A DNA stretch of 64,000 bases from JANOZM01 sp031429355 (GCA_031429355.1 JANOZM010000018.1:25588-89587), one strand, 5' to 3'; numbered from the stretch's first letter, positions 50,602 through 60,977 are shown. The notes: a model not told the origin generated them from the letters alone. Numbers and translations are program-made.

Positions 50602-52705
50602 TTTAACAAGATTCCATTCTACTTTCTTCAATGAAAGCACTGATCAGCTAGAAGTAGCTGAGCAGTGCTTATTGCTGCTAGAACGTAATGAATCTGATTT
50701 AGATCGTAAAGAAAAAATTAACGAACTATTTAGAGCGGTTCACTCAATCAAAGGCTCATCTGGCACCTTAGGATTCGATGTAATAGCGAATGTTTCACAT
50801 GAATTTGAAAGCCTTCTGGAGAAGGTACGCAACGGATCTAAAGAACTTGACGACGATCTGATAGGGCTGTGCTACGCCGCACTTGATTTGCTTTCAGCAA
50901 TAATCGTAAGTGAACGCGATGGGCTTGCAGCGGTGGATAGCTCGCGCGTTGATGGTGTAAAGCGCCGCTTAGTTGAAAGTTATCAATTAAATACTGCTGC
51001 GGTAGTAGCCCCTAAAATGGTTAACGTTAAAAGCTCAGCATTGATTGCGGATTCTGAAATGTTTGCGGATTCTGAAATACCAGATAGCTTTTTAACCGAA
51101 AGTGAAGAGCTACAGAGTTTTTTAATAAAATTCGCGCCTAATGCTGATTTTTGCAAATCAGGTAATGACCCCTTGCTTTACTTGCGAGAGTTGGCAGGTA
51201 AGGGCAGCACTACAGTTCGTATCGATACATCCCGGATGATTGCGCTAGACCAACTCGATTCGGAATCGGCCTATTTGCGCTGGGAAGTTGAACTCAAAAC
51301 ATCTGGAACCGAGGCCGAGATTGTTGAGCTATTTGATTGGGTTCAAGACTTGTGTGAGTTGTCAGTCGAAAAGTTAACACTACCCGTTGCCTTTGGTGAT
51401 GAAGGTTCGATTCTGTTGGAATCAGTTGATGCCGTTGGAGATGCAGATGAGCCTAATTTAGATGGTAGTGAGAGGAAATCGGACCCTGAAAAATCGGAAA
51501 GACGTAAACCGACAGTCCATGTCCGCGCTGACCGTTTAGATTCATTGATAAATCAAATTAGTGAAATTGCGATCTCTCACGCGATGTTCAAGCAGTCAAT
51601 CAAAGGACTCTCCGAACAAACCCCAAACGATGGCGGGTTGGGGCGCTTGGACCGACAACTACGAGATTTACAAGACACTGTTTTAAGTTTACGCATGCTT
51701 CCGGTGCGGGTCTTGTTTGGGCGCTTTGAGCGTGCAGTGCGCGATGCTCGCAGCGAACTCGGCAAAGACGTTGTCTTAGATGTCAACGGTGCCGATACCG
51801 AATTAGATAAAATGTTAATTGAAAAATTAGCTGACCCAATTATGCATTTGGTGAAAAACGCCTTAGACCATGGCGTCGAAACTAACTCTGAAAGGGTTGC
51901 CGCAGGAAAAGTTGCGAGGGCAAAAATTAGCCTGTCCGCTCGCCACGAAGGCGGTAGCGTTGTAGTGTCAGTGGCTGATGACGGGCGCGGTATCGATCCG
52001 CGCAAGGTACGAACCAAAGCAATTGATTTGGGTTTGGCTAAGGCTACCGATCAGTTGACCGATTATCAATGGTTGCAATTTATTTATCATGCGGGCTTTT
52101 CGACAGCGGCAGAAGTTAATCAGTGGTCGGGTCGCGGCGTAGGGCTTGATGTTGTTCAAGTTGCTATTACAAACTTAGGCGGCGAACTGAGCCTCGATAG
52201 CACGATTGGGCAAGGAACTCGCTTTTCAATTCGTTTGCCGCTGACTCTAGCAATTATTGATGCCTTGATGATCCGTTGTGGCCATCAAGTATTTGCTATT
52301 GCAATGAATTTTGTAAGCGAGTGCTTGGCAAGAAATTCAGTCGAGTTTGCCGACGTCACTAGCGACATTCGCTTGCCAAAAGTGCATGGTGAGTTTTTTC
52401 ATGCTCTCGATCTACGTAGTTACTTAAAGACTCGCAAATTGAGCGACCAACCAACAATATTAAAAGACGCCGCTTTTTACTTGGTTGTGCAAAGTGGTCG
52501 AAACAAAATTCTAGTTGGTGTGGATGAAATTTTAGGACAAGAGCAAATTGTCGTGCGTAGCTTGGAGCGTAATTTTTTAAGCCCAAGTTACGCAAGTGGC
52601 GCAACGATTCTAGGTGATGGCACCGTTGCCTTAATTCTCGAACCCAACGCCCTTATTAAAGTAACTCTGCATGACGAACCACTTAAGGAAACCGTTTATG
52701 GTTAA
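50591..52705 (+). CDS. cheA: chemotaxis histidine kinase CheA
   Basis: 704 residues from ATG 50591, overlapping the previous stop by 11 bp. P1 carries the phospho-His51 in FRAVHSIKGSSGTLGF. A variable P2-like region follows, then dimerisation, the ATP-binding P4 (HLVKNALDHGVETNSE, VADDGRGIDP, GRGVGLDVV) and the CheW-like P5 (ALMIRCGHQVFAIAM...). It phosphorylates CheY and CheB in response to receptor state. Complete by motif. Confidence 0.96.
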   Translation: MSIDLTRFHSTFFNESTDQLEVAEQCLLLLERNESDLDRKEKINELFRAVHSIKGSSGTLGFDVIANVSHEFESLLEKVRNGSKELDDDLIGLCYAALDLLSAIIVSERDGLAAVDSSRVDGVKRRLVESYQLNTAAVVAPKMVNVKSSALIADSEMFADSEIPDSFLTESEELQSFLIKFAPNADFCKSGNDPLLYLRELAGKGSTTVRIDTSRMIALDQLDSESAYLRWEVELKTSGTEAEIVELFDWVQDLCELSVEKLTLPVAFGDEGSILLESVDAVGDADEPNLDGSERKSDPEKSERRKPTVHVRADRLDSLINQISEIAISHAMFKQSIKGLSEQTPNDGGLGRLDRQLRDLQDTVLSLRMLPVRVLFGRFERAVRDARSELGKDVVLDVNGADTELDKMLIEKLADPIMHLVKNALDHGVETNSERVAAGKVARAKISLSARHEGGSVVVSVADDGRGIDPRKVRTKAIDLGLAKATDQLTDYQWLQFIYHAGFSTAAEVNQWSGRGVGLDVVQVAITNLGGELSLDSTIGQGTRFSIRLPLTLAIIDALMIRCGHQVFAIAMNFVSECLARNSVEFADVTSDIRLPKVHGEFFHALDLRSYLKTRKLSDQPTILKDAAFYLVVQSGRNKILVGVDEILGQEQIVVRSLERNFLSPSYASGATILGDGTVALILEPNALIKVTLHDEPLKETVYG

Positions 52706-53147
52706 GCAATATTTACTGTTTGAAGTTGCCACTCGCCCTTATTGCGTTGCGCTCAACGCTGTTCGTGAAGTACGTCGCTTAGGGGCAATCACTGAAGTGC
52801 CGCAAAGCCCAGAACATGTGTTGGGTGTTATTAATTTGCGCGGTGATATTTTGCCCGTAATCGATTTACAGCATTTGCTAACCGGGCAGCCGCGTGTGGC
52901 TGATTTGACCGCAACGACCTGCCTAATTGGTGAAAACAATGAGCGGCTTGCTGCCTTTTGTGTTGATGTTGTATCTGATGTTGTCGAAATTGCTGAAGAC
53001 GCAGTGCTGCCCTTGCCGTCGGCCGTAAAATCGACTAATGGCGATTTGTTTATCGGTATCGTACTGGTTAATAACGTCCATTTTACCGAACTCAATTTGC
53101 CTAAATTAGTACTTTCAATTCAACAAACTGAAGAGCTGGTGGAATGA
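52698..53147 (+). CDS. cheW: chemotaxis coupling protein CheW
   Basis: 149 residues from ATG 52698, inside the cheA end by 8 bp. KQYLLFEVATRPYCVALNAVREV and VLGVINLRGDILPVIDL are the SH3-like coupling motifs. It joins CheA to receptors. Its TGA overlaps the cheR ATG (ATGA). Confidence 0.93.
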   Translation: MVKQYLLFEVATRPYCVALNAVREVRRLGAITEVPQSPEHVLGVINLRGDILPVIDLQHLLTGQPRVADLTATTCLIGENNERLAAFCVDVVSDVVEIAEDAVLPLPSAVKSTNGDLFIGIVLVNNVHFTELNLPKLVLSIQQTEELVE

Positions 53148-53995
53148 CATCGACATTGTTTGCCCCGCCCACGCTCACGAACGATCAGTTCGAAAAGGTG
53201 CGCTCGCTAATTGCGAGCTATGCGGGCATCAATATTTCTATGAGTAAGCAACAAATGGTCTTTAATCGCCTGTTGCGACAGTTACGTGTCACAGGCTTGG
53301 ACTCTTTTGAGCAGTACTTGGAACAAGTGGAACAATCGTTTGACGTTCGGCAAACATTCGTTGACGCGTTGACAACTAATGTCACCTCATTCAATCGTGA
53401 ACAACATCATTTTCAATCGTTGTTAGAGTGGTCGATAAAGCAGGCCGCTCTTGGCCGACGCTTGGCTGATGTGCGAGGTTGGAGTGCCGGTTGCTCTAGC
53501 GGCGAAGAACCAACAAATATTTTGATGACAGTGCTTGAAGGATTTGAACAACATACAGTTCCTTCTTCGCCAATTATTTTAGCGACTGATATCGATACCC
53601 AAGTGCTTGCTAGAGCGAGGCTAGGTATTTATCCAAATGAGCAAATGGCGCCGTTTTCCATAGCTTCGCGGGAACGGTTTTTTTCTAAACAAGGTCCAAC
53701 GGAGTCTCAGTTTAAAAGCTACTACCGCAGCCTTATCGAATACCAGTATTTGAATTTGAACGCCCCCGTTTGGCAGCTACCTAGGATGTTAAAACCACGC
53801 TCCTTACAGTTCGTTTTTTGCCGCAATGTAATGATTTATTTTTCTGCTGACGTACAAAGAAAATTATTGCGACGATTCCATGAGGTGCTCGAACCGGGTG
53901 GACTACTTTTTGCTGGTCACTCTGAAATGTTGTTGCACTCGGATGATTTGTTTGAATCGTTAGGGCGCACAAGCTTTCGTGCGCGGGCGGTTTAA
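53144..53995 (+). CDS. cheR: chemotaxis methyltransferase CheR
   Basis: 283 residues. N-terminal helical domain (FEKVRSLIASYAGINIS, VTSFNREQHHF) and the SAM-binding domain with GWSAGCSSGEEP, ILATDIDTQVLARAR and VFCRNVMIYFS. It methylates receptor glutamates. Neither local receptor ends in a tethering pentapeptide, so docking must be direct. The cheD ATG is 3 bp downstream. Confidence 0.96.
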   Translation: MTSTLFAPPTLTNDQFEKVRSLIASYAGINISMSKQQMVFNRLLRQLRVTGLDSFEQYLEQVEQSFDVRQTFVDALTTNVTSFNREQHHFQSLLEWSIKQAALGRRLADVRGWSAGCSSGEEPTNILMTVLEGFEQHTVPSSPIILATDIDTQVLARARLGIYPNEQMAPFSIASRERFFSKQGPTESQFKSYYRSLIEYQYLNLNAPVWQLPRMLKPRSLQFVFCRNVMIYFSADVQRKLLRRFHEVLEPGGLLFAGHSEMLLHSDDLFESLGRTSFRARAV

Positions 53996-53998
53996 TCC

Positions 53999-54598
53999 AT
54001 GGCACGTTCGAATGACATTTTTTTCGATTCTCGGCTAGGGCTTGATGTTATTCGTGTCAAACCGGGTGAGTACGCTGTGTCTAATCTTGAAAATGCTATT
54101 TTTACTGCCCTTGGTTCCTGTGTTGCCGTGTGTTTGATCGATCAAGAGCGTGGTGTCGTTGGGATGAATCACTTTATGTTGGCTACGCAGTCCATTCATT
54201 CATCAGAACCTTTTAATCGTTCGGCCCGCTACGGAGCCAATGCGATGGAGTTGCTAATTAATGAGTGTATGGCGCAAGGTGCGCGACGTAAACATTTGGT
54301 CGCTAAATTGTATGGTGGTGCCTCAGTGTTAAATACTTTGACAGATATTGGCGCTCAAAATATCCAGTTTGCAAAAAATTACTTAAAGGTTGAAGGTATT
54401 CACGTTGAAGATGCGTTGTTAGGCGGAACCGAAGCGTATCGGCTGTACTTATTTTCACCGACGGGACGTACTGAGGTTAAACGCTTACCGGGTATGCAAA
54501 GTCTCACCACTCTGCGGCGTGAGGAGTACACCGTTCAATCTAGCTTGCCAGACAAGAGCGAGCGTGTCGTTCCAGAGCTGTTCGCGGAGAAAGTTTAA
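53999..54598 (+). CDS. cheD: chemoreceptor glutamine deamidase CheD
   Basis: 199 residues. Catalytic Cys in ALGSCVAVCLID and His in GMNHFMLA, with RYGANAMELLINECM and KLYGGAS typical of CheD. It converts specific receptor Gln residues to Glu and tunes adaptation together with CheB and CheR. The stop adjoins the cheB ATG directly. Confidence 0.95.
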   Translation: MARSNDIFFDSRLGLDVIRVKPGEYAVSNLENAIFTALGSCVAVCLIDQERGVVGMNHFMLATQSIHSSEPFNRSARYGANAMELLINECMAQGARRKHLVAKLYGGASVLNTLTDIGAQNIQFAKNYLKVEGIHVEDALLGGTEAYRLYLFSPTGRTEVKRLPGMQSLTTLRREEYTVQSSLPDKSERVVPELFAEKV

Positions 54599-55723
54599 AT
54601 GTCTAAAATAAGGGTGCTTGTTGTTGATGATTCACCAATCGCTCGCGGGGTTTTGGGTGAGGTGCTCACTTCGGCAGGAGATATAGAGGTTGTTGGCTAC
54701 GCAGCTGACGGCGTTGGTGCATTGAAGGCTTTAGCGGCAGGTGGCGTCGATGTTGTAACGCTTGATATTGAAATGCCGAAGCTCGATGGCCTTGAAGTGC
54801 TCAAACAAATAATGAGTAGTCGTCCGGTTGCGGTTGTTATGGTTGCAGGTTCTACGGCAGATCAAGCGCAGCGAACATTACAAGCGTTAGCTATTGGTGC
54901 GGTTGATTTTATTGAGAAGCATCGTACCGGCAGTGCTGGTTTTGATGAATATCGAAATAAAGTAATTCGTGCTGTGCAAACCGCGCGGTTTGCAAACCTA
55001 AAGTCAACAACCCAGAGTACGGCTAATGTAACTAGTCTTTCAGTTGCAGCGCAGAGTTTGTCTGATACTCAGTTATCGAGCCAACATAAAGACGTATCGA
55101 ACGCACCAAACGAATCTTGTGTGGTCGATTTAATCGCGGTTGGTGCCTCCACTGGTGGAACAGAGGCCATTCGCGTTCTGTTAGCGCAATTGCCTGCAAA
55201 CGGTCCACCGGTTGTTGTTGCAGTACATATGCCTGCTTTTTTTACTCAATCGTACGCTACAAGACTAGATGGGTTATTGACACAAACCGTGTGTGAGGCA
55301 AGCGCTGGGCAAGACTTGCGTCGTGGTCATGTGTACATCGCGCCGGGCGGATGCCATATGCGCGTTACAGCTGGCCGCGGCGGGCGTTTTTACATTCATG
55401 TAGAAAACGCCAAAAGCGAAGCCTTATACCGCCCAAGCATTAATGTTTTATTCGAATCTGCAGCACTTGCTGCGCAATCGAACTTGCGCGCTTTTGTTCT
55501 AACCGGCATGGGCGATGATGGCGCTCGCGGAGCGCTCGCTATAAAAAGTGCAGGGGGCAAAGTGTGGGGTCAAAACGAACAGACTTGTGTGGTCTTCGGC
55601 ATGCCAAAAGCGGCCTATCAAATTGGAGCCATCGAGTCATTGCTACCGATACAAAGCATTACAACGGAATTGTTCGCTACTGCGAAAGACAATTCGAAAA
55701 CAAAAGCTGAGGCTATCACTTGA
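54599..55723 (+). CDS. cheB: chemotaxis methylesterase CheB
   Basis: 374 residues. Receiver domain with Asp10/Asp11 and Asp56 (TLDIEMPKLDG), a linker, then the esterase domain: Ser184 in AVGASTGGTEA, VVVAVHMPAFFTQSYATRL and the catalytic Asp in TGMGDDGARG. It removes methyl groups from receptors. Its TGA overlaps the TTG start of the first receptor (TTGA). Confidence 0.95.
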   Translation: MSKIRVLVVDDSPIARGVLGEVLTSAGDIEVVGYAADGVGALKALAAGGVDVVTLDIEMPKLDGLEVLKQIMSSRPVAVVMVAGSTADQAQRTLQALAIGAVDFIEKHRTGSAGFDEYRNKVIRAVQTARFANLKSTTQSTANVTSLSVAAQSLSDTQLSSQHKDVSNAPNESCVVDLIAVGASTGGTEAIRVLLAQLPANGPPVVVAVHMPAFFTQSYATRLDGLLTQTVCEASAGQDLRRGHVYIAPGGCHMRVTAGRGGRFYIHVENAKSEALYRPSINVLFESAALAAQSNLRAFVLTGMGDDGARGALAIKSAGGKVWGQNEQTCVVFGMPKAAYQIGAIESLLPIQSITTELFATAKDNSKTKAEAIT

Positions 55724-56862
55724 GTCATTTTTTATTTTATCCCTCCCGTCGATTTGGTTTGCGCTTCGGTGCAGGTGGATCGGTTCTAGTGCTAGTAGTG
55801 TGCGTGTTTGGAATTGCCGCTACCCTTGCTTTTGTACCATCGGCGTACAGAAATTCTGCGTTAGGAGCGGCAAATCTATTTTTTGCCTATTGTTTACTTG
55901 GACATTTGGCTTATGGACGCGAAGCGCGTGCGCAATTTCATAAGCGGACAGTAGAGATTACCCAAAATCGGTTATTGCCAAGTGAAACCCAATTAAAGAG
56001 TCGTTGGTTTCAGCGCCCTTTAATGCGTTTAACCGTTCTGTTCGGACAAAATTTAGATCAAATTCAAACGCGGACTAAGGTTAGCGTTGAAAAAATTTCA
56101 TTGACTTCTGAGGCGGTTTCACAAGATGCGGGCGCATTAGCCGAGCGCGCCGAAGAGATTGCTGCGATGCTTGAGCAGACTGCCTCTGGAATGGAAGAGT
56201 TTGCTGCAACAATCGAACGAAGTGCTGATAGCTGTCGTCACGCGCATAGCCAATCAGGCGAAGTGTTACGGCTAGCAGAGCATGGCGTTCGCGGGGTAAC
56301 GGAGTTGAGTGCTCAGATGCAAGCCAGTCAAGTTTTTGCGCAGAAAATCCGAATAATCTTAGGCACCATTGATGAAATTGCAGTGCAAATTAATATCCTA
56401 GCCCTCAATGCATCGATTGAGGCCGCGCGCGCCGGAGATCAAGGTAGAGCATTTGCGGTCGTTGCTACCGAAGTACGTAAATTAGCTATGCGTACCTCTG
56501 CTTCAACCAAAAAGGTTGGTGAAGAACTCGATCAAACTTTAGCAGTTACTGAATCTGGGGCTTGGTTGGCCAAAGAGGCCAATGAATCAATTCTGAACAT
56601 GGTTAATACTACTAAAAGTTACTCCCGATTGGTTGGTGATATTGCAACTTCTGCTACCGAGCAAAGCGCTGGCGTCGAGCAAATTAAAATGGCGGTAGAG
56701 CAAATGGCTGGACTAACGCAGCGTAACTCTGCAAGTGTGGACCAACTTAAATCAATCTCAGCTGGGATTCGACAAAATGTTATTCAGTACAAAGAGTCGA
56801 TTGCCGGATTAAACAAAATCGATAGTAATGCTGACTCCAGCGTTACAAATCAAAAAAAGTAG
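55720..56862 (+). CDS. methyl-accepting chemotaxis protein without periplasmic domain, 1
   Basis: 380 residues from TTG 55720. Two membrane helices (VLVLVVCVFGIAATLAFV and ANLFFAYCLLGHLAYG) with only a short loop between them, then the cytoplasmic signalling hairpin with the tip VQINILALNASIEAARAGDQGR. LEQTASGMEEFAATIE and AGVEQIKMAVEQMA are methylation-region helices. With no external sensor it may detect membrane or internal conditions, or act through another protein. Confidence 0.85.
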   Translation: MSHFLFYPSRRFGLRFGAGGSVLVLVVCVFGIAATLAFVPSAYRNSALGAANLFFAYCLLGHLAYGREARAQFHKRTVEITQNRLLPSETQLKSRWFQRPLMRLTVLFGQNLDQIQTRTKVSVEKISLTSEAVSQDAGALAERAEEIAAMLEQTASGMEEFAATIERSADSCRHAHSQSGEVLRLAEHGVRGVTELSAQMQASQVFAQKIRIILGTIDEIAVQINILALNASIEAARAGDQGRAFAVVATEVRKLAMRTSASTKKVGEELDQTLAVTESGAWLAKEANESILNMVNTTKSYSRLVGDIATSATEQSAGVEQIKMAVEQMAGLTQRNSASVDQLKSISAGIRQNVIQYKESIAGLNKIDSNADSSVTNQKK

Positions 56863-56870
56863 AACACATC

Positions 56871-58034
56871 ATGGACAAACATTCGATTTACGATACTCTT
56901 TGTGCGCCAGCTTGGTGGGTATTGCCTAAAAATAAAGTGTATGCACAGTTCGCGGTAGTTGCGGCTACAGTTTTTGCGGGTTCGTTTTGGGCATTGCTAA
57001 TGGGGCAGTCGCATGGTGATGCTGTTGCGTTTGCGTTATACGCAGTTGCAATTTTTTTCATCGCTGCAATTTTGCGTCGGTTCAAATTAAACGATGATCG
57101 TTTAGAGGCGATGGCTGTTTCTGCGGCGCAGGGCAATTGGCAATTTGGCAATTTGGAAAACGCAGCTGCGTGGAGTGACGTACTAGCGATGCGTTTAGGT
57201 AAAAAAATGATTCGCTTGCATACAATCGTTGGCCAGTCGTCGCAAGATCTTTTTCAAAACGCTAAGTCGATTAGTCGGCACACCGCTAAGCTTGCAAACA
57301 ATGCCGAAGAAATTGCCTCAATGCTTGAGGAAACCGCCTCGGGGATGGAGCAATTTGCAGCCACTATCGAAATCGGCGCTGCCAATTCACGTTCGGCACA
57401 AGAGCGGGCCAACGAGGTTCATGAAGCTGCTAATTCTGGGGCTGTAAATATTGGCGAATTAATTCATGCATTGCGCCTCTCCGTAGAGCATTCGCGTCGT
57501 CTTTCGGACATCGTAGCGGTTATCGAAGAAATTGCTAATCAAACCGGCATGCTGGCTCTAAACGCAGGAATTGAAGCCGCGAGAGCCGGTGATCAAGGCA
57601 AGGGTTTTGCTACGGTTGCCGCCGAAATTCGCGAGCTTTCGTATCGTTCAACAGAGTCTTCGCGCGATGTTAAAACACTCATTAGTTCTGCACGCAGCGG
57701 TTTGTTTCAGTCCGCAGATTTGGCGGCTAAAGTCGAAGCCGACATTCTGGCAATTGTTAAGCGCGTTGTCGAAGTCAATCAGTCTATTGCCGACATAGCC
57801 CATGCAGGCGTAGAGCAACAAGCGGGTATTTCCCAAATTAAAATGACAGTGGAACACATGGCATCACTGACGCAACAAAATGCTGCTGGGGTTGATGCTA
57901 CTGCCCGTGCCGCCGTAGAGATAGAGTCTCTAGCGTTCGAGCTTGATAAAGCGGCTGAGAACATTAATGGTCGCGCCGAGAACGGGCGCGAGGCAGAGAA
58001 ACCGACTAAACAAGCCGCCATGGCAATTGCTTAA
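56871..58034 (+). CDS. methyl-accepting chemotaxis protein without periplasmic domain, 2
   Basis: 387 residues. Two helices (VVAATVFAGSFWALLM and AVAFALYAVAIFFIAAIL) and a short linking loop. The signalling tip is IANQTGMLALNAGIEAARAGDQGKG, where Gly replaces the more usual Ser/Val at ALNAxIEAA. It is a paralogue of the preceding receptor, 8 bp away. Its stop is 4 bp from the convergent secF stop. Confidence 0.87.
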   Translation: MDKHSIYDTLCAPAWWVLPKNKVYAQFAVVAATVFAGSFWALLMGQSHGDAVAFALYAVAIFFIAAILRRFKLNDDRLEAMAVSAAQGNWQFGNLENAAAWSDVLAMRLGKKMIRLHTIVGQSSQDLFQNAKSISRHTAKLANNAEEIASMLEETASGMEQFAATIEIGAANSRSAQERANEVHEAANSGAVNIGELIHALRLSVEHSRRLSDIVAVIEEIANQTGMLALNAGIEAARAGDQGKGFATVAAEIRELSYRSTESSRDVKTLISSARSGLFQSADLAAKVEADILAIVKRVVEVNQSIADIAHAGVEQQAGISQIKMTVEHMASLTQQNAAGVDATARAAVEIESLAFELDKAAENINGRAENGREAEKPTKQAAMAIA

Positions 58035-58038
58035 TGGG

Positions 58039-59019
58039 TCAGGGTGTTTCTGGTTGGTCGTCCTCTGATTTTTTCACTGGGGCCAACAAGTCTTCACGTT
58101 TAACACCTAACCACATGGCAACCGCCGCTGCCACAAACACCGACGAGTAAATGCCGAAGCAAATACCAATTGTTAGTGCAAGTGCAAAATAAAACAGGGT
58201 AGGCCCACCAAAAATTAGCATGGCAAGTACCATCATTTGCGTAGAACCATGGGTAATAATCGTTCGCGAAATGGTGCTTGTAATTGCGTGGTTAAGCACT
58301 GCTTGCACCGACATGTTTTTGGCTTCGCGCTCGCGAAATTTTTCGCGCACTCGATCAAAAATAACCACCGATTCGTTAACTGAGTAACCCAAAACAGCTA
58401 AGGTTGCCGCTAATACCGCCAATGAAAATTCCCATTGGAAAAACGCAAAGAAGCCCAGAATAATAACAATATCGTGCAAGTTAGCAATAATGGCTGCTAC
58501 TGCAAATTTCCACTCGAAACGAATGGCCAAGTAAATCATGATGCCAATGACTACAAAAGCCAATGCTTTAGCACCATCAGCCGCCAATTCATTACCTACA
58601 GCTGGACCAATGTATTCAACCCGCGTAATTTTTGCGCCGGCACCACCTGCATCTAAAAACGATTTTGTTACTTTATCGCGCGATAAAATATCTTTGCCGT
58701 TTGGATCTTTCTCAATAAACGCAGGTAGTGCTGCTTCTTTCGTTCCTAAGCGAATCAGCAGGTCGTTAGCCGAGCCAAACGTTTGCACTTGTGGTTCGGC
58801 AATACCTGCTTTAACCATCGCGTTACGGACGTTTTCGACGTTAGCCGACTGCGTATAGCGCGCTTCGATGACTGTGCCGCCAGTAAACTCGATACTAAAG
58901 TTAAGGCCGCGTGTTACTAAAAAGAAAACTGCTAATGCAAAGGTAATAAATGAAATAACGTTAAACAACAACGCGTGCTTCATAAAGGGAATGTCTTTGC
59001 GAATCTTAAAAAATTCCAT
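58039..59019 (-). CDS. secF: protein translocase subunit SecF
   Basis: 326 residues. Six membrane helices with the SecF hallmarks FSIEFTGGTVIEARY, VEYIGPAVGNELA, YSVNESVVIFDRVREKFRE and TSTISRTIITHGSTQ. With SecD it uses the proton gradient to help release and pull secreted proteins out of SecYEG. It lies 33 bp after secD. Confidence 0.97.
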   Translation of the reverse strand: MEFFKIRKDIPFMKHALLFNVISFITFALAVFFLVTRGLNFSIEFTGGTVIEARYTQSANVENVRNAMVKAGIAEPQVQTFGSANDLLIRLGTKEAALPAFIEKDPNGKDILSRDKVTKSFLDAGGAGAKITRVEYIGPAVGNELAADGAKALAFVVIGIMIYLAIRFEWKFAVAAIIANLHDIVIILGFFAFFQWEFSLAVLAATLAVLGYSVNESVVIFDRVREKFREREAKNMSVQAVLNHAITSTISRTIITHGSTQMMVLAMLIFGGPTLFYFALALTIGICFGIYSSVFVAAAVAMWLGVKREDLLAPVKKSEDDQPETP

Positions 59020-59052
59020 GGTGGCTCGCTTGAGTCTTTCGGGTGCTAGTGA

Positions 59053-60963
59053 TTAAGGTTTCGCAACGGGCGAAGAAATTGGGGTCGAAACTTGGGTACT
59101 AACGCTGTCTGAAGCGTCAGGCCTCCAAATCGTGCCAATTGCAATCGAGTCCAAACGTTTTTTGCCACCGTACCAAAGATTGACCAAACCGCGAGAAACA
59201 AACACAGCCGAAACCATCGAAGTCAAAATGCCAAGGCAATGTACAACCGCAAAGCCGCGGATTGCACCGGAACCAAAAGCAAGTAATGCTAAGCCGGCAA
59301 TTAAGGTCGTAACGTTCGAGTCCAAAATAGTCGCCCAAGCGCGATCGTATCCCTCGGCAATTGCGGCTTGAGGGGTTTTGCCCGCACGAAGCTCTTCGCG
59401 TATGCGTTCATTAATGAGTACGTTGGCGTCAATCGCCATACCAAGCGTTAGCGCAATAGCGGCAAAACCTGGCAACGTTAACGTGGCTTGCAACAACGAA
59501 AGCAATGCGATTAAAAGCAAGACGTTAATGGCCAGCGCAATGGTGGAGAAAAATCCAAACAGGGTGTAGTAAAAACACATGAAGATCGCGATGGCGATAA
59601 AGCCATAGATCGTCGAGTTAAACCCCTTTTTAATATTCTCGGCACCCAAGCTCGGGCCAATAGTACGTTCTTCAATAATTTCCATCGGGGCAGCCAATGC
59701 ACCCGCACGTAACAGCAACGCGGTTTCCGCGGCTTCATCCGATTTCATTGCACCTGAAATTTGAACTTGCCCGTTAGGAATTTCAGAACGAATGACGGGC
59801 GCAGTAATCACTTCGCCTTTGCCTTTTTCGATCAAAATAATGGCCATCCGACGGTTAATATTTTCACGGGTTACATCGCGAAATATACGTGCGCCTTTTG
59901 CATCTAAAGTTAAATTAACGGTGGGCTCTTGAGTTTGCGAATCAAATCCCGCTGAAGCACCCGTAAGGTTGTCACCAGTAAATACAACTTCGCGTTTTAA
60001 GGCCAATGGTTGTCCATCACGATTTGCAAATCGCTCGCATCCAACGGGAATTGTGCCGTCTCTTAATTCGGCTAACTCTTGGGCGCTATCGCAGACCATG
60101 CGCAGCTCTAAAGTTGCAGTACGTCCTAAAACTTTTTTTGCAACATCAGGATTTTGTACGCCGGGGAGCTGCACTACTACGCGGTCAACACCTTGCTGCT
60201 GCACAACAGGCTCGGCAACACCTAGTTCGTTAACGCGTTTGTTAATTGTAGAAATGTTTTGCGCTAGTACCGACTCTTGCGTTTTTAACAATGCGTCAGG
60301 TTTTATTTTTCCGACTATCTTTAAATCTTCGCCGTCTTTAACTAGCGCAAGGTCTAGGTCAGGTATTGAGTCAGCAATAATTAAACGACCAGCTGTGCGA
60401 GTCGCTTCATCGCCAAACTTTACTTCGATGGTGTCGCCAATGCGTGAGGTGGTTGCACGTATTTTTTTATCGCGCAAATTGGTTCGTACATCGGTCACCA
60501 AAGTGTCGATGCGCTTGCTAATTGCTGCCTTCATATCGACTTGCATTAAGAAATGCACGCCGCCACGCAGATCGAGGCCCAAGTACATTGGGCGGGCAAA
60601 AATATTGGTTAATGCTGTGGGGGTTGCCGACAGCAAACCAAACGCAACAACAAAACTCTCGTTGTCTTTGTCTGGGTTCAAACTTGTTTTAATTGCTGTA
60701 AGACCTTTGAACTGATCGGCTTCGGACTTAAACCTAAACTTCAATCCGTTTGGGTCGACTTGTACATTGGTGCCGACTAGTCCTGCTTTGGTTAACGCCT
60801 CTTCGGCTTGCTTTTGTACAGCAGGCGTTACTTTTACTGTGGCCTTGCCGCTAGACACTAAAACAGCGGGCGTTTCACCAAATAAATTGGGTAGCGCATA
60901 CAGCAAACCAAACGCAATAATTAAACCAATTAAGGCGTTCTTCCAAAGAGGGTAGCGATTCAT
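59053..60963 (-). CDS. secD: protein translocase subunit SecD
   Basis: 636 residues. One N-terminal helix, a large periplasmic domain (YLGLDLRGGVHFLMQVD, NELGVAEPVVQQQG, VVQLPGVQNP), then five C-terminal helices with GMAIDANVLINERIREEL. Works with SecF. A 14-bp gap follows yajC. Confidence 0.97.
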   Translation of the reverse strand: MNRYPLWKNALIGLIIAFGLLYALPNLFGETPAVLVSSGKATVKVTPAVQKQAEEALTKAGLVGTNVQVDPNGLKFRFKSEADQFKGLTAIKTSLNPDKDNESFVVAFGLLSATPTALTNIFARPMYLGLDLRGGVHFLMQVDMKAAISKRIDTLVTDVRTNLRDKKIRATTSRIGDTIEVKFGDEATRTAGRLIIADSIPDLDLALVKDGEDLKIVGKIKPDALLKTQESVLAQNISTINKRVNELGVAEPVVQQQGVDRVVVQLPGVQNPDVAKKVLGRTATLELRMVCDSAQELAELRDGTIPVGCERFANRDGQPLALKREVVFTGDNLTGASAGFDSQTQEPTVNLTLDAKGARIFRDVTRENINRRMAIILIEKGKGEVITAPVIRSEIPNGQVQISGAMKSDEAAETALLLRAGALAAPMEIIEERTIGPSLGAENIKKGFNSTIYGFIAIAIFMCFYYTLFGFFSTIALAINVLLLIALLSLLQATLTLPGFAAIALTLGMAIDANVLINERIREELRAGKTPQAAIAEGYDRAWATILDSNVTTLIAGLALLAFGSGAIRGFAVVHCLGILTSMVSAVFVSRGLVNLWYGGKKRLDSIAIGTIWRPDASDSVSTQVSTPISSPVAKP

Positions 60964-60977
60964 TTTGCGTGCTTTAG

